Positions 16,465 through 25,238 of a stretch of 40,586 nucleotides of DNA are shown here, piece after piece. The stretch's first letter is position 1, and every line of letters starts with the position of its first letter. Position numbers and translations under genes: made by a program. The notes beneath the pieces were generated by a model. That model ran no database searches. It saw only the letters and a list, made by a program, of their open reading frames with translations, and had not been told where the DNA came from. The stretch covers positions 1-40,586 of the forward strand of contig MEQK01000215.1 in the NCBI GenBank assembly GCA_001770175.1, read 5' to 3'. Source of the stretch: Bdellovibrionales bacterium RIFOXYD1_FULL_55_31 (GTDB lineage: Bacteria; Bdellovibrionota; UBA1018).

Positions 16465-17457
16465 ATGGCGCTATTCAAAGAACTGCCGGTACTGGATTCT
16501 TCATCGATGGCTCGTCCATTATCCCCATCCGAGGCTTCGCGTATTCTCGCGACAAAAAAGCCGGATTGGCTCAAAATCCGGCCACCGTCGGGTGAATCTT
16601 ACGGCCAGATCAAAGGTCTTCTGAAAGATCAGGCGCTTCATACCGTATGTCAGGAAGCGCACTGTCCCAATCTTACGGAATGTTGGGCGGCTGGTACGGC
16701 CACCTTCATGTTGGGCGGGGATACTTGCACGCGGGCATGCCGGTTTTGCGCGGTAAAAACAGCGCGCCTGCCACCTCCTCTCGATCCTGAAGAGCCTTTT
16801 CATGTCGCCAACAGCATCGCGGCCCTTAAATTGCGCTATGTCGTCCTGACCTCTGTGGATCGTGACGATCTCAAGGACGGGGGGGCCGGACATTTTGCCG
16901 CGACCATTCGCGAAATCAAACGTCTCGATCCCACGATCATCGTCGAAGCACTCGTTCCCGACTTCCGTGGACATCAAGAACCGATTCAGATGGTCGTGGA
17001 ATCAGGAGTCGACGTTTACGCTCATAACATCGAGACGGTTCAGCGGCTTCAGTACCGGGTTCGCGATCCGCGGGCAAACTATTTGCAGTCCTTGGCGACC
17101 TTGCGTGTCGCGAAGTCTTACGCGATCACGGTCCGAAAGCAAGGTGAGGAGCTTTTCACGAAGTCCTCGATCATGCTCGGACTAGGCGAGAATGAGAAAG
17201 AACTGGAACAGGCTTTCGAGGATTTGCGGAACTATGATGTTGATGTCCTCACCTTGGGGCAATATCTGAGACCGTCCCTGCAGCATCTGCCGGTCGAAAG
17301 GTATTATTCACCTGAGGAGTTCAAGGGCCTTCAGGCTTTGGCCGAGGAAAAAGGTTTTTCGTATGTAGCCTCGGGGCCGATGGTCCGGTCGAGCTATCGG
17401 GCCGGCGAGTTCTTCATTCGCGAAGTGATCGGAAAAAAGCGACACCAGAAGGGATAG
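16465..17457 (+). CDS. lipA: Lipoyl synthase
   Basis: This radical SAM enzyme inserts two sulfurs into protein-bound octanoyl groups. The 330 residues carry the auxiliary cluster ligands Cys62, Cys67 and Cys73 (CQEAHCPNLTEC), with the fourth ligand Ser in the C-terminal VRSSYRAGE. They also carry the radical SAM cluster CTRACRFC (Cys88, Cys92, Cys95). Family segments TSVDRDDLKDGGAGHFA, NIETVQRLQ and TLGQYLRPS are intact. It heads the block lipA-E2-E3-lipB: E2 carries the target lysine, and LipB supplies the octanoyl group. The auxiliary [4Fe-4S] cluster is consumed in each turnover, and the Fe-S carrier gene mrp is nearby. The ATG follows GGGGACTG. Confidence 0.97.
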   Translation: MALFKELPVLDSSSMARPLSPSEASRILATKKPDWLKIRPPSGESYGQIKGLLKDQALHTVCQEAHCPNLTECWAAGTATFMLGGDTCTRACRFCAVKTARLPPPLDPEEPFHVANSIAALKLRYVVLTSVDRDDLKDGGAGHFAATIREIKRLDPTIIVEALVPDFRGHQEPIQMVVESGVDVYAHNIETVQRLQYRVRDPRANYLQSLATLRVAKSYAITVRKQGEELFTKSSIMLGLGENEKELEQAFEDLRNYDVDVLTLGQYLRPSLQHLPVERYYSPEEFKGLQALAEEKGFSYVASGPMVRSSYRAGEFFIREVIGKKRHQKG

Positions 17458-17461
17458 TCGC

Positions 17462-18781
17462 ATGGAATTCCGGGTTCCGGAGCTGGGCGAAGGCGTCCAC
17501 GAGGGCGAATTCGTGAAGTGGCTGGTGCGTCCGGGCGAGGTGGTCGAACACGATCGTCCGCTCTGCGAAATCATGACTGACAAGGCAACGGTCGAGATTC
17601 CTGCCTCTTTTGACGGGAAAGTGACCGAGCTTCGCGCCAAAGAGGGGCAAACCGTGAAAGTGAACGAGGTGCTTCTCTCGTTTGAGTCGGGCGCGGCCGC
17701 GTCCTCGGCGAGTCCGGCCGGGCAGGAATCAGAGCAGCCGGCCCAAGCTAGCGGACAGACCGGGAGGGAAGCTTTCGAAAAGGAAGCCGCCGCCCGAGCC
17801 GTACCGCTTCGGCGGGCCGATCACGTCGCCGCGGCTCCCGCTACCCGCCGGCTTGCGCGCGAGATGGGTATGGAACTGAGCGCGGTTTCAGGCAGCGGTC
17901 CCAATGGCAGAATCCTTTACGAGGATGTCGAGCGTGCCGCATCCGGGGCGCGACCTTCTCCGCGGACGGTGCCGTCTGAAGCCTTCCAACGCAAGTTGAG
18001 CGTTGCCGGGCCCGCGGTTTCGACAGCGGAGCCGGAACCCTCGACGCGCAAAACTCAAGAACCAGACCGATCTCCCGAAGACCGCGTTCCTTTTGTGGGA
18101 TTGCGCAAGAAAATTTCCGAAAAAATGCGTTTGTCGAAGGATCATGCCGCGCATTTCACTTACGTCGAAGAGGCGGACGCGACGGAATTGGTCAGATTGA
18201 GGATGCTCGCCAAGGATATCGGGGAAAAACAGGGAGTGAAGGTGACCTATCTTCCTTTCGTCATGAAGTCCATGGTCGAAGCCTTGCGGCAGTTCCCGAT
18301 TTTGAATTCCACCTTGGACGAGGAAAAGGGCGAGCTCGTATACAAACACTATTTCAATATCGGAATTTCGATCCAGACTGCCGAAGGGCTTACGGCGCCC
18401 GTGATCAGGGATGTTGAACACAAGTCCATCCTGACGCTTGCCCGTGAACTTCAGGATCTTGCAAGCCGGGCGAAAAGCAAACAGCTCCATATCGATGATT
18501 TTCATGGCGGGACGATCACGATTACGAACGTGGGATCGATCGGAGGGCTCTTCGCCACGCCCGTCATCAATTATCCCGAAGTCGCGATTCTCGGGTTCAA
18601 CAAGATTTTCAGGCAGCCTGTCGTCAAAAAGAGCGAAGGACGGGAGGAAGTCGTTATTCGCGACCGGACCTATTTCTCGCTGTCTCTCGACCACCGGGTG
18701 GTCGATGGCGCGATTGGCGCCGAATTCATGAAAGTGTTCGTACGATATATCGAGAATCCCAGTTTGCTTCTCGTTTCCTGA
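17462..18781 (+). CDS. 2-oxoacid dehydrogenase E2 (dihydrolipoamide acyltransferase)
   Basis: This 439-residue core subunit transfers an acyl group from lipoamide to CoA. Residues 1-75 are one lipoyl domain with target Lys41 in TDKATVEIP. After a Pro/Ala/Ser linker comes the peripheral-subunit-binding domain (ATRRLAREMGMELSAVSGSG, about 124-155). The catalytic domain starts near residue 200 and ends with the active site DHRVVDG. The PELGEGVHEGE opening is common in branched-chain and generic acyltransferases of this lineage; pyruvate and branched-chain substrates cannot be separated here. No E1 gene is in the window, so E1 is encoded elsewhere. It starts four bases after lipA ends and is followed 13 bases later by E3. 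Confidence 0.93.
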   Translation: MEFRVPELGEGVHEGEFVKWLVRPGEVVEHDRPLCEIMTDKATVEIPASFDGKVTELRAKEGQTVKVNEVLLSFESGAAASSASPAGQESEQPAQASGQTGREAFEKEAAARAVPLRRADHVAAAPATRRLAREMGMELSAVSGSGPNGRILYEDVERAASGARPSPRTVPSEAFQRKLSVAGPAVSTAEPEPSTRKTQEPDRSPEDRVPFVGLRKKISEKMRLSKDHAAHFTYVEEADATELVRLRMLAKDIGEKQGVKVTYLPFVMKSMVEALRQFPILNSTLDEEKGELVYKHYFNIGISIQTAEGLTAPVIRDVEHKSILTLARELQDLASRAKSKQLHIDDFHGGTITITNVGSIGGLFATPVINYPEVAILGFNKIFRQPVVKKSEGREEVVIRDRTYFSLSLDHRVVDGAIGAEFMKVFVRYIENPSLLLVS

Positions 18782-18794
18782 TCGGAGGTTGAGC

Positions 18795-20261
18795 GTGTCT
18801 CAAGATGTTTCCGCTGATGTCGTTGTTTTAGGAGCCGGGCCCGCGGGGTATGTTTCGGCAATTCGCCTCGCACAACTCGGAAAAAAGGTGACCATCATCG
18901 ATAAGGATGAGATCGGCGGTGTATGTCTGAATCGCGGCTGTATTCCTTCGAAGGTGTTGATTCACGCCGCATCTTTTTATGAAAAGATCTCCCGCGCTGC
19001 CGAAATGGGAATCGATGTCGATGGTGCGCGGCTTGATCTCCCGAGGCTGATGAAGTGGAAAAATTCCGTCGTGAAGAAATTGACAAGCGGCGTGGCAACC
19101 CTGCTGAAAGCCAATGGTTGCAAAGTCGTTGCCGGTACCGCGAGGTTTTCGGGCCCGAGCGAGCTCGCAATCACGACCTCTGACGGACAGTTCAGGATGA
19201 GCTTTAATCAATGTGTTATCGCGACCGGGTCTCGTCCGGTTTCCTTGCCAGGGTTCGAGGTTGATCAGAAGAGAATCCTCGATAGCTCCGGAGCGTTAGA
19301 CGTGACGGAGGTGCCGCGCTCGATGCTTTGCGTGGGCGGCGGCTACATCGGCCTTGAACTCGGGACGTTTTTCGCCAAGCTCGGCACTGACGTGACCGTG
19401 GTTGAGGCTTTCCCGAATCTTCTGGGCGGAGTAGACCCTGAACTCACGGCGGTGGTCAGGAAAAAACTCGAAAAGCGAGGAGTCAAGGTGATGACTCACA
19501 CTCAGGTAAAGAGCGTTCGGCGTACCGAGAACGAAATGACGGTTCTGGTTTCCCAGGCGCTTCCCGATGAGGGAGTGGTGGAAACTTCGATTCCGGTCGA
19601 GGTTGTCTTGGTCACCGTCGGGCGGATTCCGAATTCAGATCATCTGGACCTCGAGAAGACCGGGTTAGTGCCCGATTCGCGGGGGTTTGTCGCCGTGAAT
19701 TCGCGGATGCAAACGAAAGTTCCGCAAATCTATGCCATCGGTGACGTCGCCGGCCCGCCGTTACTCGCGCACAAGGGTTCCAAGCAGGGTATCATCGCCG
19801 CGGAAGCGATTGCCGGGCTCAAGAGCAGCTATGACGTGATCGCGATGCCGGCGGTCATCTTTACCGACCCCGAGATCGCGACCGTAGGTTTGAGCGAAGC
19901 TGAGGCCCGCGAAAAGGGATTTGAGACAAAGGTAGGCACTTTTCCCTTTATCGCGAACGGAAGGGCGCTTTCCATCGGCGAAGGCGAGGGATTCGTCAGA
20001 CTGATTGGTGACGCCAAAACGGGACGACTTCTTGGCGCGCACATCGTCGGGCCCGATGCCTCGAATTTGATTTCGGAGCCGGCTCTTGCGATCGAAATGG
20101 GAGCGCAGGTCGAGGATGTGGCGCTTACGGTTCATCCTCATCCGTCCCTTCCCGAGGCGTTGATGGAGGCTGCCGAAGCGACCCTCGGTCACGCGATACA
20201 CATATATCAACGTGACCCGAGGGGCGACGCGAGGGCTCACCGCGAACGTGCAAGGGCCTGA
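18795..20261 (+). CDS. lpdA: Dihydrolipoamide dehydrogenase (E3)
   Basis: E3 is the flavoprotein that reoxidises the dihydrolipoyl group of E2 and reduces NAD+. The listed GTG start at 18795 lies six bases after GGAGG and gives 488 residues; a TTG at 18789 touches the GGAGG and is less likely. Visible motifs are FAD-binding VVLGAGPAGYVSA, the redox disulfide GGVCLNRGCIPSK, NAD-binding CVGGGYIGLELG, the second FAD motif IYAIGDVAG and the catalytic C-terminal HPHPSLPEALMEA. The tail after this (HIYQRDPRGDARAHRERARA) is Arg-rich and slightly longer than usual. It overlaps no gene: lipB starts seven bases after its stop. Confidence 0.95.
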   Translation: MSQDVSADVVVLGAGPAGYVSAIRLAQLGKKVTIIDKDEIGGVCLNRGCIPSKVLIHAASFYEKISRAAEMGIDVDGARLDLPRLMKWKNSVVKKLTSGVATLLKANGCKVVAGTARFSGPSELAITTSDGQFRMSFNQCVIATGSRPVSLPGFEVDQKRILDSSGALDVTEVPRSMLCVGGGYIGLELGTFFAKLGTDVTVVEAFPNLLGGVDPELTAVVRKKLEKRGVKVMTHTQVKSVRRTENEMTVLVSQALPDEGVVETSIPVEVVLVTVGRIPNSDHLDLEKTGLVPDSRGFVAVNSRMQTKVPQIYAIGDVAGPPLLAHKGSKQGIIAAEAIAGLKSSYDVIAMPAVIFTDPEIATVGLSEAEAREKGFETKVGTFPFIANGRALSIGEGEGFVRLIGDAKTGRLLGAHIVGPDASNLISEPALAIEMGAQVEDVALTVHPHPSLPEALMEAAEATLGHAIHIYQRDPRGDARAHRERARA

Positions 20262-20268
20262 GGCGAAA

Positions 20269-21069
20269 ATGCGGTTTTGGTCCTTGCAAGACAGCGTTCC
20301 CTATCGGGAGGTTCGGAAGCTCCAGCTTCGTTTGGTCGAGGATCGTGCGGCGGATCGTATCCCGGACACGATTCTATTTCTTGAACACGATCCGGTGGTG
20401 ACGCGCGGACGAGGTCTCCAATTCTCGGCGGAACGGATTTGCCGTCATCTTCCGGTTACGAATCGCGCATCGTGGCCGGACGGCATCGATTTCGAGGAAA
20501 GCGAACGGGGAGGCGATTTGACTTATCATGGACCCGGGCAGCTCATTTGTTATCCCATTTGCAAGCTCGTTCAGGGTGGCGCCTTCCCGCGACATGTTTC
20601 CGGATTTCTCCGCATCCTCGAGGAAATCGCCATCGAGGCGCTCGCGAACTGGCGGATCAGAGGGGTCCGACGCGAGAACGCATCGGGAGTCTGGGTTGAA
20701 GACGGCGATGGAAGTTTACGCAAGCTCGCATCGGTCGGAATCGCTGTCAAACATTGGGTCACGTATCATGGGATTGCGCTCAACTGTGTGAACGATCTCG
20801 CCCCTTTTCGCCTGATTTCGCCGTGCGGGTTTGATCCGTCCGTCATGACGCGTGTGGCAGATTTGCGAACTGAATGTATTTGCGGTGAAAATCGGGGTTC
20901 CTGGCGTGAAATCCTTGAAAAAGAATTCGTGTCAGGGTTCGCAAAACGGGCAGGTTTCGGCGGCGAATTCCCGGAAATAAAAAAAATCCGATTGGTCAGC
21001 TCCGGCGCGACGTTCCCAAAGCCCCGAGCAGCTGAAGAAGTTCATTGCGCGTCAGCGGGTCATCCCTGA
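20269..21069 (+). CDS. lipB: Octanoyl (lipoyl) transferase
   Basis: LipB moves octanoyl from acyl carrier protein to the lipoyl-domain lysine, before LipA adds sulfur. The start ATG at 20269, after GAGGCG, gives 266 residues; the frame is open to 20212 but that part is inside E3. Motifs are [31 protein letters not shown], the catalytic Lys in [17 protein letters not shown] and the catalytic Cys in [11 protein letters not shown]. The end of the chain extends past the usual family end. The last 74 bases overlap the 3' end of convergent folE, so the C-terminal 24 residues ([20 protein letters not shown]) may be an extension rather than core. Confidence 0.93.
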   Translation: MRFWSLQDSVPYREVRKLQLRLVEDRAADRIPDTILFLEHDPVVTRGRGLQFSAERICRHLPVTNRASWPDGIDFEESERGGDLTYHGPGQLICYPICKLVQGGAFPRHVSGFLRILEEIAIEALANWRIRGVRRENASGVWVEDGDGSLRKLASVGIAVKHWVTYHGIALNCVNDLAPFRLISPCGFDPSVMTRVADLRTECICGENRGSWREILEKEFVSGFAKRAGFGGEFPEIKKIRLVSSGATFPKPRAAEEVHCASAGHP

Positions 21070-21586
21070 AGTCTCCGTGAAGTGAGCTGGTGATCGTGTA
21101 GCTATTTTGTTTTTCCACGCCTCGCATCATCATGCAAAGGTGAAAGGCTTCAATGATCACCGCCATTCCGGACGGCTTCAGAATCCGGATCAGTTCTTTC
21201 GCGATCTGATCCGTGAGCCGTTCCTGAACCTGGAGTCTCCTGGCGTAAACGTCGACAATACGTGGAATTTTCGAAAGGCCGATAATCTTGCCGTTCGGAA
21301 TGTAGGCGACGTGCGCTTTACCATAGAATGGCAAAAGGTGGTGTTCGCAAAGAGAGAAAAGCTCGATATCACGGACGATGACTAGGTCGTTCGATGGCGC
21401 GGAAAAGAGGGCCTTACCGACGATTTTGTCGACTTCTTTTCGGTAGCCGGCCGTGAGAAATTCCATTGCTGTAGCATATCGAGCCGGCGTGGCTTTGAGC
21501 CCTTCACGTTTATCGTTTTCGCCGATCAGGGCCAGGATGTTTCGTATGTTCTTGGCGATGGCGGCATGGTTCGGCGATTTTTGCAT
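20996..21586 (-). CDS. folE: GTP cyclohydrolase I
   Basis: The enzyme converts GTP to 7,8-dihydroneopterin triphosphate, the first step of folate and pterin synthesis. The 196 residues include zinc ligands Cys80 and His83 in [10 protein letters not shown] and Cys151 in [38 protein letters not shown] and the substrate-binding EAFHLC region are also intact. The N-terminus [23 protein letters not shown] matches the family helix. No strong ribosome binding site is visible. It converges on lipB with a 74-base overlap of coding ends, so transcription of the two could interfere. Confidence 0.96.
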   Translation of the reverse strand: MQKSPNHAAIAKNIRNILALIGENDKREGLKATPARYATAMEFLTAGYRKEVDKIVGKALFSAPSNDLVIVRDIELFSLCEHHLLPFYGKAHVAYIPNGKIIGLSKIPRIVDVYARRLQVQERLTDQIAKELIRILKPSGMAVIIEAFHLCMMMRGVEKQNSYTITSSLHGDFRDDPLTRNELLQLLGALGTSRRS

Positions 21587-21691
21587 ACCCAGCGTATAAA
21601 CCAGATAATGGCCGAGGTGAAAGCAAAAACGATTCGAATTGATGTGGGCGTCGCGCTTTGGTACTGGTGGGCCACGAGGTGAATTGGATCC

Positions 21692-22756
21692 ATGACATCA
21701 AAATCAGCGAATCTTAACGAATCTGTACTGAATGCGCTTCGGACGGTGATGGATCCGGATCTTGGGAAGGATCTGGTCAGTCTGAACATGATCCGAGACC
21801 TGACGATCGGCCCAGACGGAACTGTGTCGTTGAGAGTCGTTCTGACAACCCCGGCCTGTCCGCTTAAGGCGAAGATCGAGGGTGACGTTCGGGCCGCGCT
21901 CGCTGGCGTGGACGGAGTGAAAGGCGTGCAGATCAAAATGGACGCCGAGGTACGTGCTAGAAAAAATCCGAACAAGCTCGACGGTGTTTCCCACATCATT
22001 GCCGTTTCGAGCGGCAAAGGCGGCGTTGGCAAGAGCACGGTTTCAGTTAATCTCGCCGTTTCGCTTGCTCTCGAAGGGGCGAGCGTCGGCCTCATGGATG
22101 CCGATATTTACGGCCCGAATATCCCGACAATGATGGGCGTGAGCGAACCGCCGACGGTTGAATCGGACGCCTCCCGAGGCGATCTTCTTGTTCCTCCTTC
22201 AGCTCACGGCATTAGGGTGATCTCGATGGGCAATCTGATCGAGGGCGACCAGCCCCTTGTTTGGCGCGGACCCATGCTTCATAACATTGTGGATCAGTTC
22301 TGCCACAAGGTGAAATGGGGAAAGCTGGACTATCTGGTCGTTGATATGCCGCCTGGAACAGGGGATGTTCAACTTTCCCTCGCTCAGCTTGTGCCGGTCT
22401 CGGGTGCGGTTCTGGTGACGACTCCTCAGGAAGTCGCGATGCAGGATGTCCGAAAGGCGTTTTACATGTTCGAAAAAGTTCGCATTCCGATGATCGGGGT
22501 CGTCGAGAATATGAGCTACTTCAGATGTGATCAGTGTCAAAAAAGCCATGATTTGTTTGGCTCCGGAGGCGGGAAGCTTCTGGCGGCGAAGTTTGGCACC
22601 GAACTCCTGGGGCAGATTCCCATTCTTCCCGAAGTTCGAATCGGAGGAGATCTGGGCAGACCTATCGTTTTGACTGATCCCGATTCAGAACCCGCCAAGG
22701 TCTTTAGAGATCTTTCGAAAAAGGTCGCCCAAAGGGTGTCACTTTTCTCGCAATAG
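21692..22756 (+). CDS. mrp: Mrp/ApbC-type Fe-S cluster carrier ATPase
   Basis: This cytoplasmic P-loop ATPase carries [4Fe-4S] clusters to target enzymes. Residues 1-90 are a MIP18/DUF59 domain ([27 protein letters not shown]). The ATPase part has the deviant Walker [12 protein letters not shown] (about 107-116), switch segments [11 protein letters not shown] and VDMPPGTGD, and the cluster-binding pair CDQCQ, followed by FGSGGG. The length of 354 is typical. It is next to folE (divergent) and 0.6 kb from lipB. LipA in this window needs two clusters, so a supply role is a reasonable inference. The ATG follows GAGGTG at a rather long distance. Confidence 0.95.
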   Translation: MTSKSANLNESVLNALRTVMDPDLGKDLVSLNMIRDLTIGPDGTVSLRVVLTTPACPLKAKIEGDVRAALAGVDGVKGVQIKMDAEVRARKNPNKLDGVSHIIAVSSGKGGVGKSTVSVNLAVSLALEGASVGLMDADIYGPNIPTMMGVSEPPTVESDASRGDLLVPPSAHGIRVISMGNLIEGDQPLVWRGPMLHNIVDQFCHKVKWGKLDYLVVDMPPGTGDVQLSLAQLVPVSGAVLVTTPQEVAMQDVRKAFYMFEKVRIPMIGVVENMSYFRCDQCQKSHDLFGSGGGKLLAAKFGTELLGQIPILPEVRIGGDLGRPIVLTDPDSEPAKVFRDLSKKVAQRVSLFSQ

Positions 22757-22814
22757 GCTGTTCGTCGGTCCGGTGTTTGCAGTGGAGGTTCGCCACGAAA
22801 AGGAGAGTCTCCCA

Positions 22815-23060
22815 ATGCCAGTTCAAAAGCGTTCACCACAAAAAAGCCAGACAAAAAGCCAAGGCCAAAGCGCGCGGCAAGTTCAGCGTAAAGGTTCAGC
22901 TGTTTCGAAGGTGTCAAAGACAAGGGAATCGTTACCTTCGCGTTCTCGCCCGGAGGCGAAAGCTGTTTCGTCTACTTCACAGACTCAGGGGCGCGGTCGA
23001 AAGACTTCTTCTTCGCGCGGGCGGAAGCGAACTAACGCTCACATGAAAGCTGCCGCCTGA
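22815..23060 (+). CDS. Small basic Ser/Arg/Gln-rich protein
   Basis: The ATG at 22815, after AGGAGAGTCTCCC, gives 81 residues; the open frame starts earlier at 22773 without a ribosome binding site. Composition is dominated by Ser, Arg, Lys and Gln (MPVQKRSPQKSQTKSQGQ, SRGRKRTNAHMKAAA) with almost no hydrophobic residues, so it is likely disordered and nucleic-acid binding. The same stretch is also open in the +1 frame, but the ribosome binding site favours this one. Spacing to mrp is about 60 bases. A hairpin terminator follows. No family recognised. Confidence 0.6.
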   Translation: MPVQKRSPQKSQTKSQGQSARQVQRKGSAVSKVSKTRESLPSRSRPEAKAVSSTSQTQGRGRKTSSSRGRKRTNAHMKAAA

Positions 23061-23099
23061 TTGAGGCAGACCGCCTTCGAAGGCAAGCGCCGAAAACGG

Positions 23100-23145
23100 A
23101 AAGCCTGGGATGCAAGGTGAGTTGCGTTCCCAGGCTTTGTTTCGT
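23100..23145 (+). terminator. Hairpin terminator, possibly bidirectional
   Basis: AAAGCCTGGGA (23100-23110) pairs perfectly over 11 bases with TCCCAGGCTTT (23128-23138), with an inner TGCAA/TTGC pairing. GTTTCGTT follows. It lies between the basic-protein gene and the convergent repeat-protein gene, so it may serve both. Confidence 0.65.
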
Positions 23146-23188
23146 TAGGACGTAACCGGGTTCCGCTATTCGCGGGCGGTCACCGAGA

Positions 23189-23851
23189 TCAAGTTGTCGC
23201 TTTCTGTGCAGCGGCCTGACCAGCTTTCTGCCCAGCGGCCTGGCCGGCTTTCTGCCCAGCGGCCTGGCCAGCTTTCTGTCCGGCGGCCTGGCCAGCTTTC
23301 TGTCCGGCGGCCTGACCAGCTTTCTGTCCGGCGGCCTGACCGGCTTTCTGTCCAGCGGCCTGGGTCGTCACCTTTTGTCCAGCGGCCTGACCGGCCTTCT
23401 GACCAGCGGCCTGACCGGCCTTCTGACCAGCGGCTTGACCGGCTTTCTGTCCAGCAGCCTGACCGGCTTTCTGTCCAGCGGCCTGACCGGCTTTCTGTCC
23501 AGCAGCCTGACCGGCTTTCTGTCCAGCGGCCTGACCGGCTTTCTGTCCAGCGGCCTGACCGGCTTTCTGTCCAGCAGCCTGACCGGCTTTCTGTCCGGCG
23601 GCTTGACCAGCTTTCTGTCCGGCGGCTTGACCAGCTTTCTGCCCGGGCTGGGTAGTGGGAACGACAGTCGGAATAGTCGTTGGCACCACGGTCGGAACAA
23701 CGGTTGGAACAACGGTTGGAACAACGGTCGGCACTGGTCGGGGATTTTGTCCCTGTCCCTGACCTTGATTCTGATCTTGAGCGAAGCTAATTGAGGTTCC
23801 TAGAACGAAAGCGAATGCGCCAATTAGGGATCCATATTTCGCGAATTTCAT
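23189..23851 (-). CDS. Exported low-complexity protein with GQKAGQAA repeats
   Basis: The 220 residues begin with a signal peptide (MKFAKYGSLIGAFAFVLGTS, cleavage after ISFA). Then come a Gln-rich piece (DQNQGQGQGQNP) and a run of PTVV repeats (about 40-66). By length, about 17 copies of the octapeptide GQKAGQAA follow, broken once by GQKVTTQAA and ending AAAQKATT. The repeats are expected to be an extended, weakly basic, Gln/Ala-rich chain outside the inner membrane. AAGGAGATATC is a very good ribosome binding site, so the protein may be abundant. The coding repeat is 24 bases, so copy-number change keeps the frame. No known family; a surface, matrix or adhesive role is speculation. Confidence 0.8.
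   Translation of the reverse strand: MKFAKYGSLIGAFAFVLGTSISFAQDQNQGQGQGQNPRPVPTVVPTVVPTVVPTVVPTTIPTVVPTTQPGQKAGQAAGQKAGQAAGQKAGQAAGQKAGQAAGQKAGQAAGQKAGQAAGQKAGQAAGQKAGQAAGQKAGQAAGQKAGQAAGQKAGQAAGQKVTTQAAGQKAGQAAGQKAGQAAGQKAGQAAGQKAGQAAGQKAGQAAGQKAGQAAAQKATT
23210..23644 (-). repeat. 24-base coding minisatellite
   Basis: About 17 near-identical tandem 24-base units encode GQKAGQAA on the minus strand. Single-base variants (GCCGGAC versus GCTGGAC types) alternate in blocks. Units lack stop codons in most frames, so several spurious long frames appear on both strands. Confidence 0.9.
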
Positions 23852-23938
23852 ACGGTGATATCTCCTTCAGGTGGTTCGTCTGTTTTGTCGAGATATCCGG
23901 CAACTTTGCAATGCAAGTGCCATTGAGCGGATTGGCTT

Positions 23939-24649
23939 GTGCAAGAGCGTCCATCGAATTATGACGAAGTAATCAGGAACGTGGGGGACGACATGCTCAA
24001 TAGCCCGGATCCGAAATGGCTGATTTTTTTAGAGCGCCGCTTGCGCTGGTTAGGGATTCCAAATCTCGCGATTATCTTGATCACTTTTCAGGCGATCGGA
24101 TTTTTTCTCGTTTCCGTCGATCCAGAGTGGCTATCAAGGCTTGCTTTGATCCCGGAATTGGCCCTCTCCGGAGAGTATTGGCGGGTCATAACTTTTCTTG
24201 CGCTGCCGATTTCGCTTCATCCCGTTTTCGTAATTTTCGTTCTTTGGTTTCTCTATTTCATCGTGAATGCGATTGAAGGAGAGTGGGGCGATTTCAAGAC
24301 GACTTTCTATGTTTTGGTTTCGATCCTGGTGACTGAAGTGTATTCGTTCGCTACGGGGTATCCGGTAACGAGCGTCGCTGCTCTCGAATCGAGCCTATTC
24401 CTGGCCGCTGCAGCGCTTTTTCCCGATTACGAGGTGCGACTGTTTTTCGCGATTCCGGTCAAAATGAAATGGCTCGCCTGGGTTACGCTCGGCTTTCTCG
24501 CCTTGCAGTTCGTTCAGGGAGATTGGGCGGATCGCTTTTTTCTTCTGGCGATTTATTCCAATTACCTCGTGTTTTTCGGTCCCGCGCACGTCGAGCGTTT
24601 CCGTGCGATGCGCAGACGGGCTCGCTTCAGAAAACAGCTGAATCGGTAG
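23939..24649 (+). CDS. Rhomboid-like membrane protein, probably catalytically inactive
   Basis: The protein has 236 residues from a GTG; an ATG at 23993 after GTGGGGGACGAC is an equally possible start. About six hydrophobic segments are seen, beginning at IPNLAIILITFQAIGFFLV. Rhomboid landmarks fit: NAIEGEWGDFKTTFYVLVS matches the loop L1 ER/W-G region, and ALFPDYEVRLFFAIPVKMKWLAW matches the segment after the active-site Ser. The Gly-x-Ser-Gly motif reads LESS, and the helix that should carry the catalytic His reads LLAIYSNYLVFF with none. I infer a pseudoprotease of the iRhom/derlin type that binds membrane clients. The basic tail FRAMRRRARFRKQ faces the cytoplasm. Confidence 0.7.
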   Translation: MQERPSNYDEVIRNVGDDMLNSPDPKWLIFLERRLRWLGIPNLAIILITFQAIGFFLVSVDPEWLSRLALIPELALSGEYWRVITFLALPISLHPVFVIFVLWFLYFIVNAIEGEWGDFKTTFYVLVSILVTEVYSFATGYPVTSVAALESSLFLAAAALFPDYEVRLFFAIPVKMKWLAWVTLGFLALQFVQGDWADRFFLLAIYSNYLVFFGPAHVERFRAMRRRARFRKQLNR

Positions 24650-24660
24650 CCGATCGTCGT

Positions 24661-25062
24661 TCAGAAAGACATTCCGGCGAGAGCGGCTTTCGCGGCTGAC
24701 TTTCTCAGCGCTTTTGAATGAATCGCGAGAATGAGCTGAATTACATCGCGGACGTTCGCATTGGAACAATTCGCCGAACATCTGCTCAGATCACTCGAAG
24801 CCTCGCAATGACCCTCGCATTGAGCCGTCAGGTGAGCAAGCTGCGGAAAAACGGGCCCTGGATGCAAGCCGATGAAGTGGTTGATTCCGAGTGTCAGGGT
24901 GGCCGCACAGCCATTGAGATCGTGCTGGAATACGAACGTGCCATTTATTGAATTCTTCAGGTCCGCTTTGAATTCTTTCAGGGAGACAGAGATGTCGACC
25001 AGGAAATCGGCCCGATCCTGCCAAATTTGGCTGCACTGAGGACATTTTTGGAAAGGCTGCAT
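24661..25062 (-). CDS. Cys-rich conserved hypothetical protein
   Basis: The 133 residues open with KCPQCSQIWQDRADFL, a CxxC zinc-ribbon-like start. FVFQHDLNGCAATLTLGINHF, LHPGPVFPQL, CEGHC and the run SRCSANCSNANVRDVIQLI follow. From memory this order (CPxC...W, an HxC-like turn, GPVF, a C-x-C cluster, a last helix with V-R-x-I) is shared by small uncharacterised proteins of delta-type proteobacteria. That is a recollection, not a search result. AAGGGGG lies eight bases before the ATG. It converges on the rhomboid-like gene with 11 bases between stops. Likely a metal-binding cytoplasmic protein; function unknown. Confidence 0.65.
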   Translation of the reverse strand: MQPFQKCPQCSQIWQDRADFLVDISVSLKEFKADLKNSINGTFVFQHDLNGCAATLTLGINHFIGLHPGPVFPQLAHLTAQCEGHCEASSDLSRCSANCSNANVRDVIQLILAIHSKALRKSAAKAALAGMSF

Positions 25063-25238
25063 CGCGAGTACCCCCTTTTCGATCTTCTCAGCAATTTAGA
25101 CCGTACGGCTCAAAATGGCAATACCGTACCAGATCAGGTGCAGATTGCTGTCGCTCATACAAAAATCGTGGTTGGATTTCGAGAAGGGTATAAGAAGCTT
25201 TGGAGGAAACCCCTGATTTGACTTAAAATCAAGGTTCA

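Noticed and set aside
22777-23046. Alternative frame over the small basic gene
   Set aside because: It lacks the AGGAG-linked ATG; codon use and ribosome binding site favour 22815-23060.
23194-23794. Plus-strand and second minus-strand frames across the minisatellite
   Set aside because: The 24-base repeat is open in several frames; only the 23189-23851 frame has a signal peptide and ribosome binding site.
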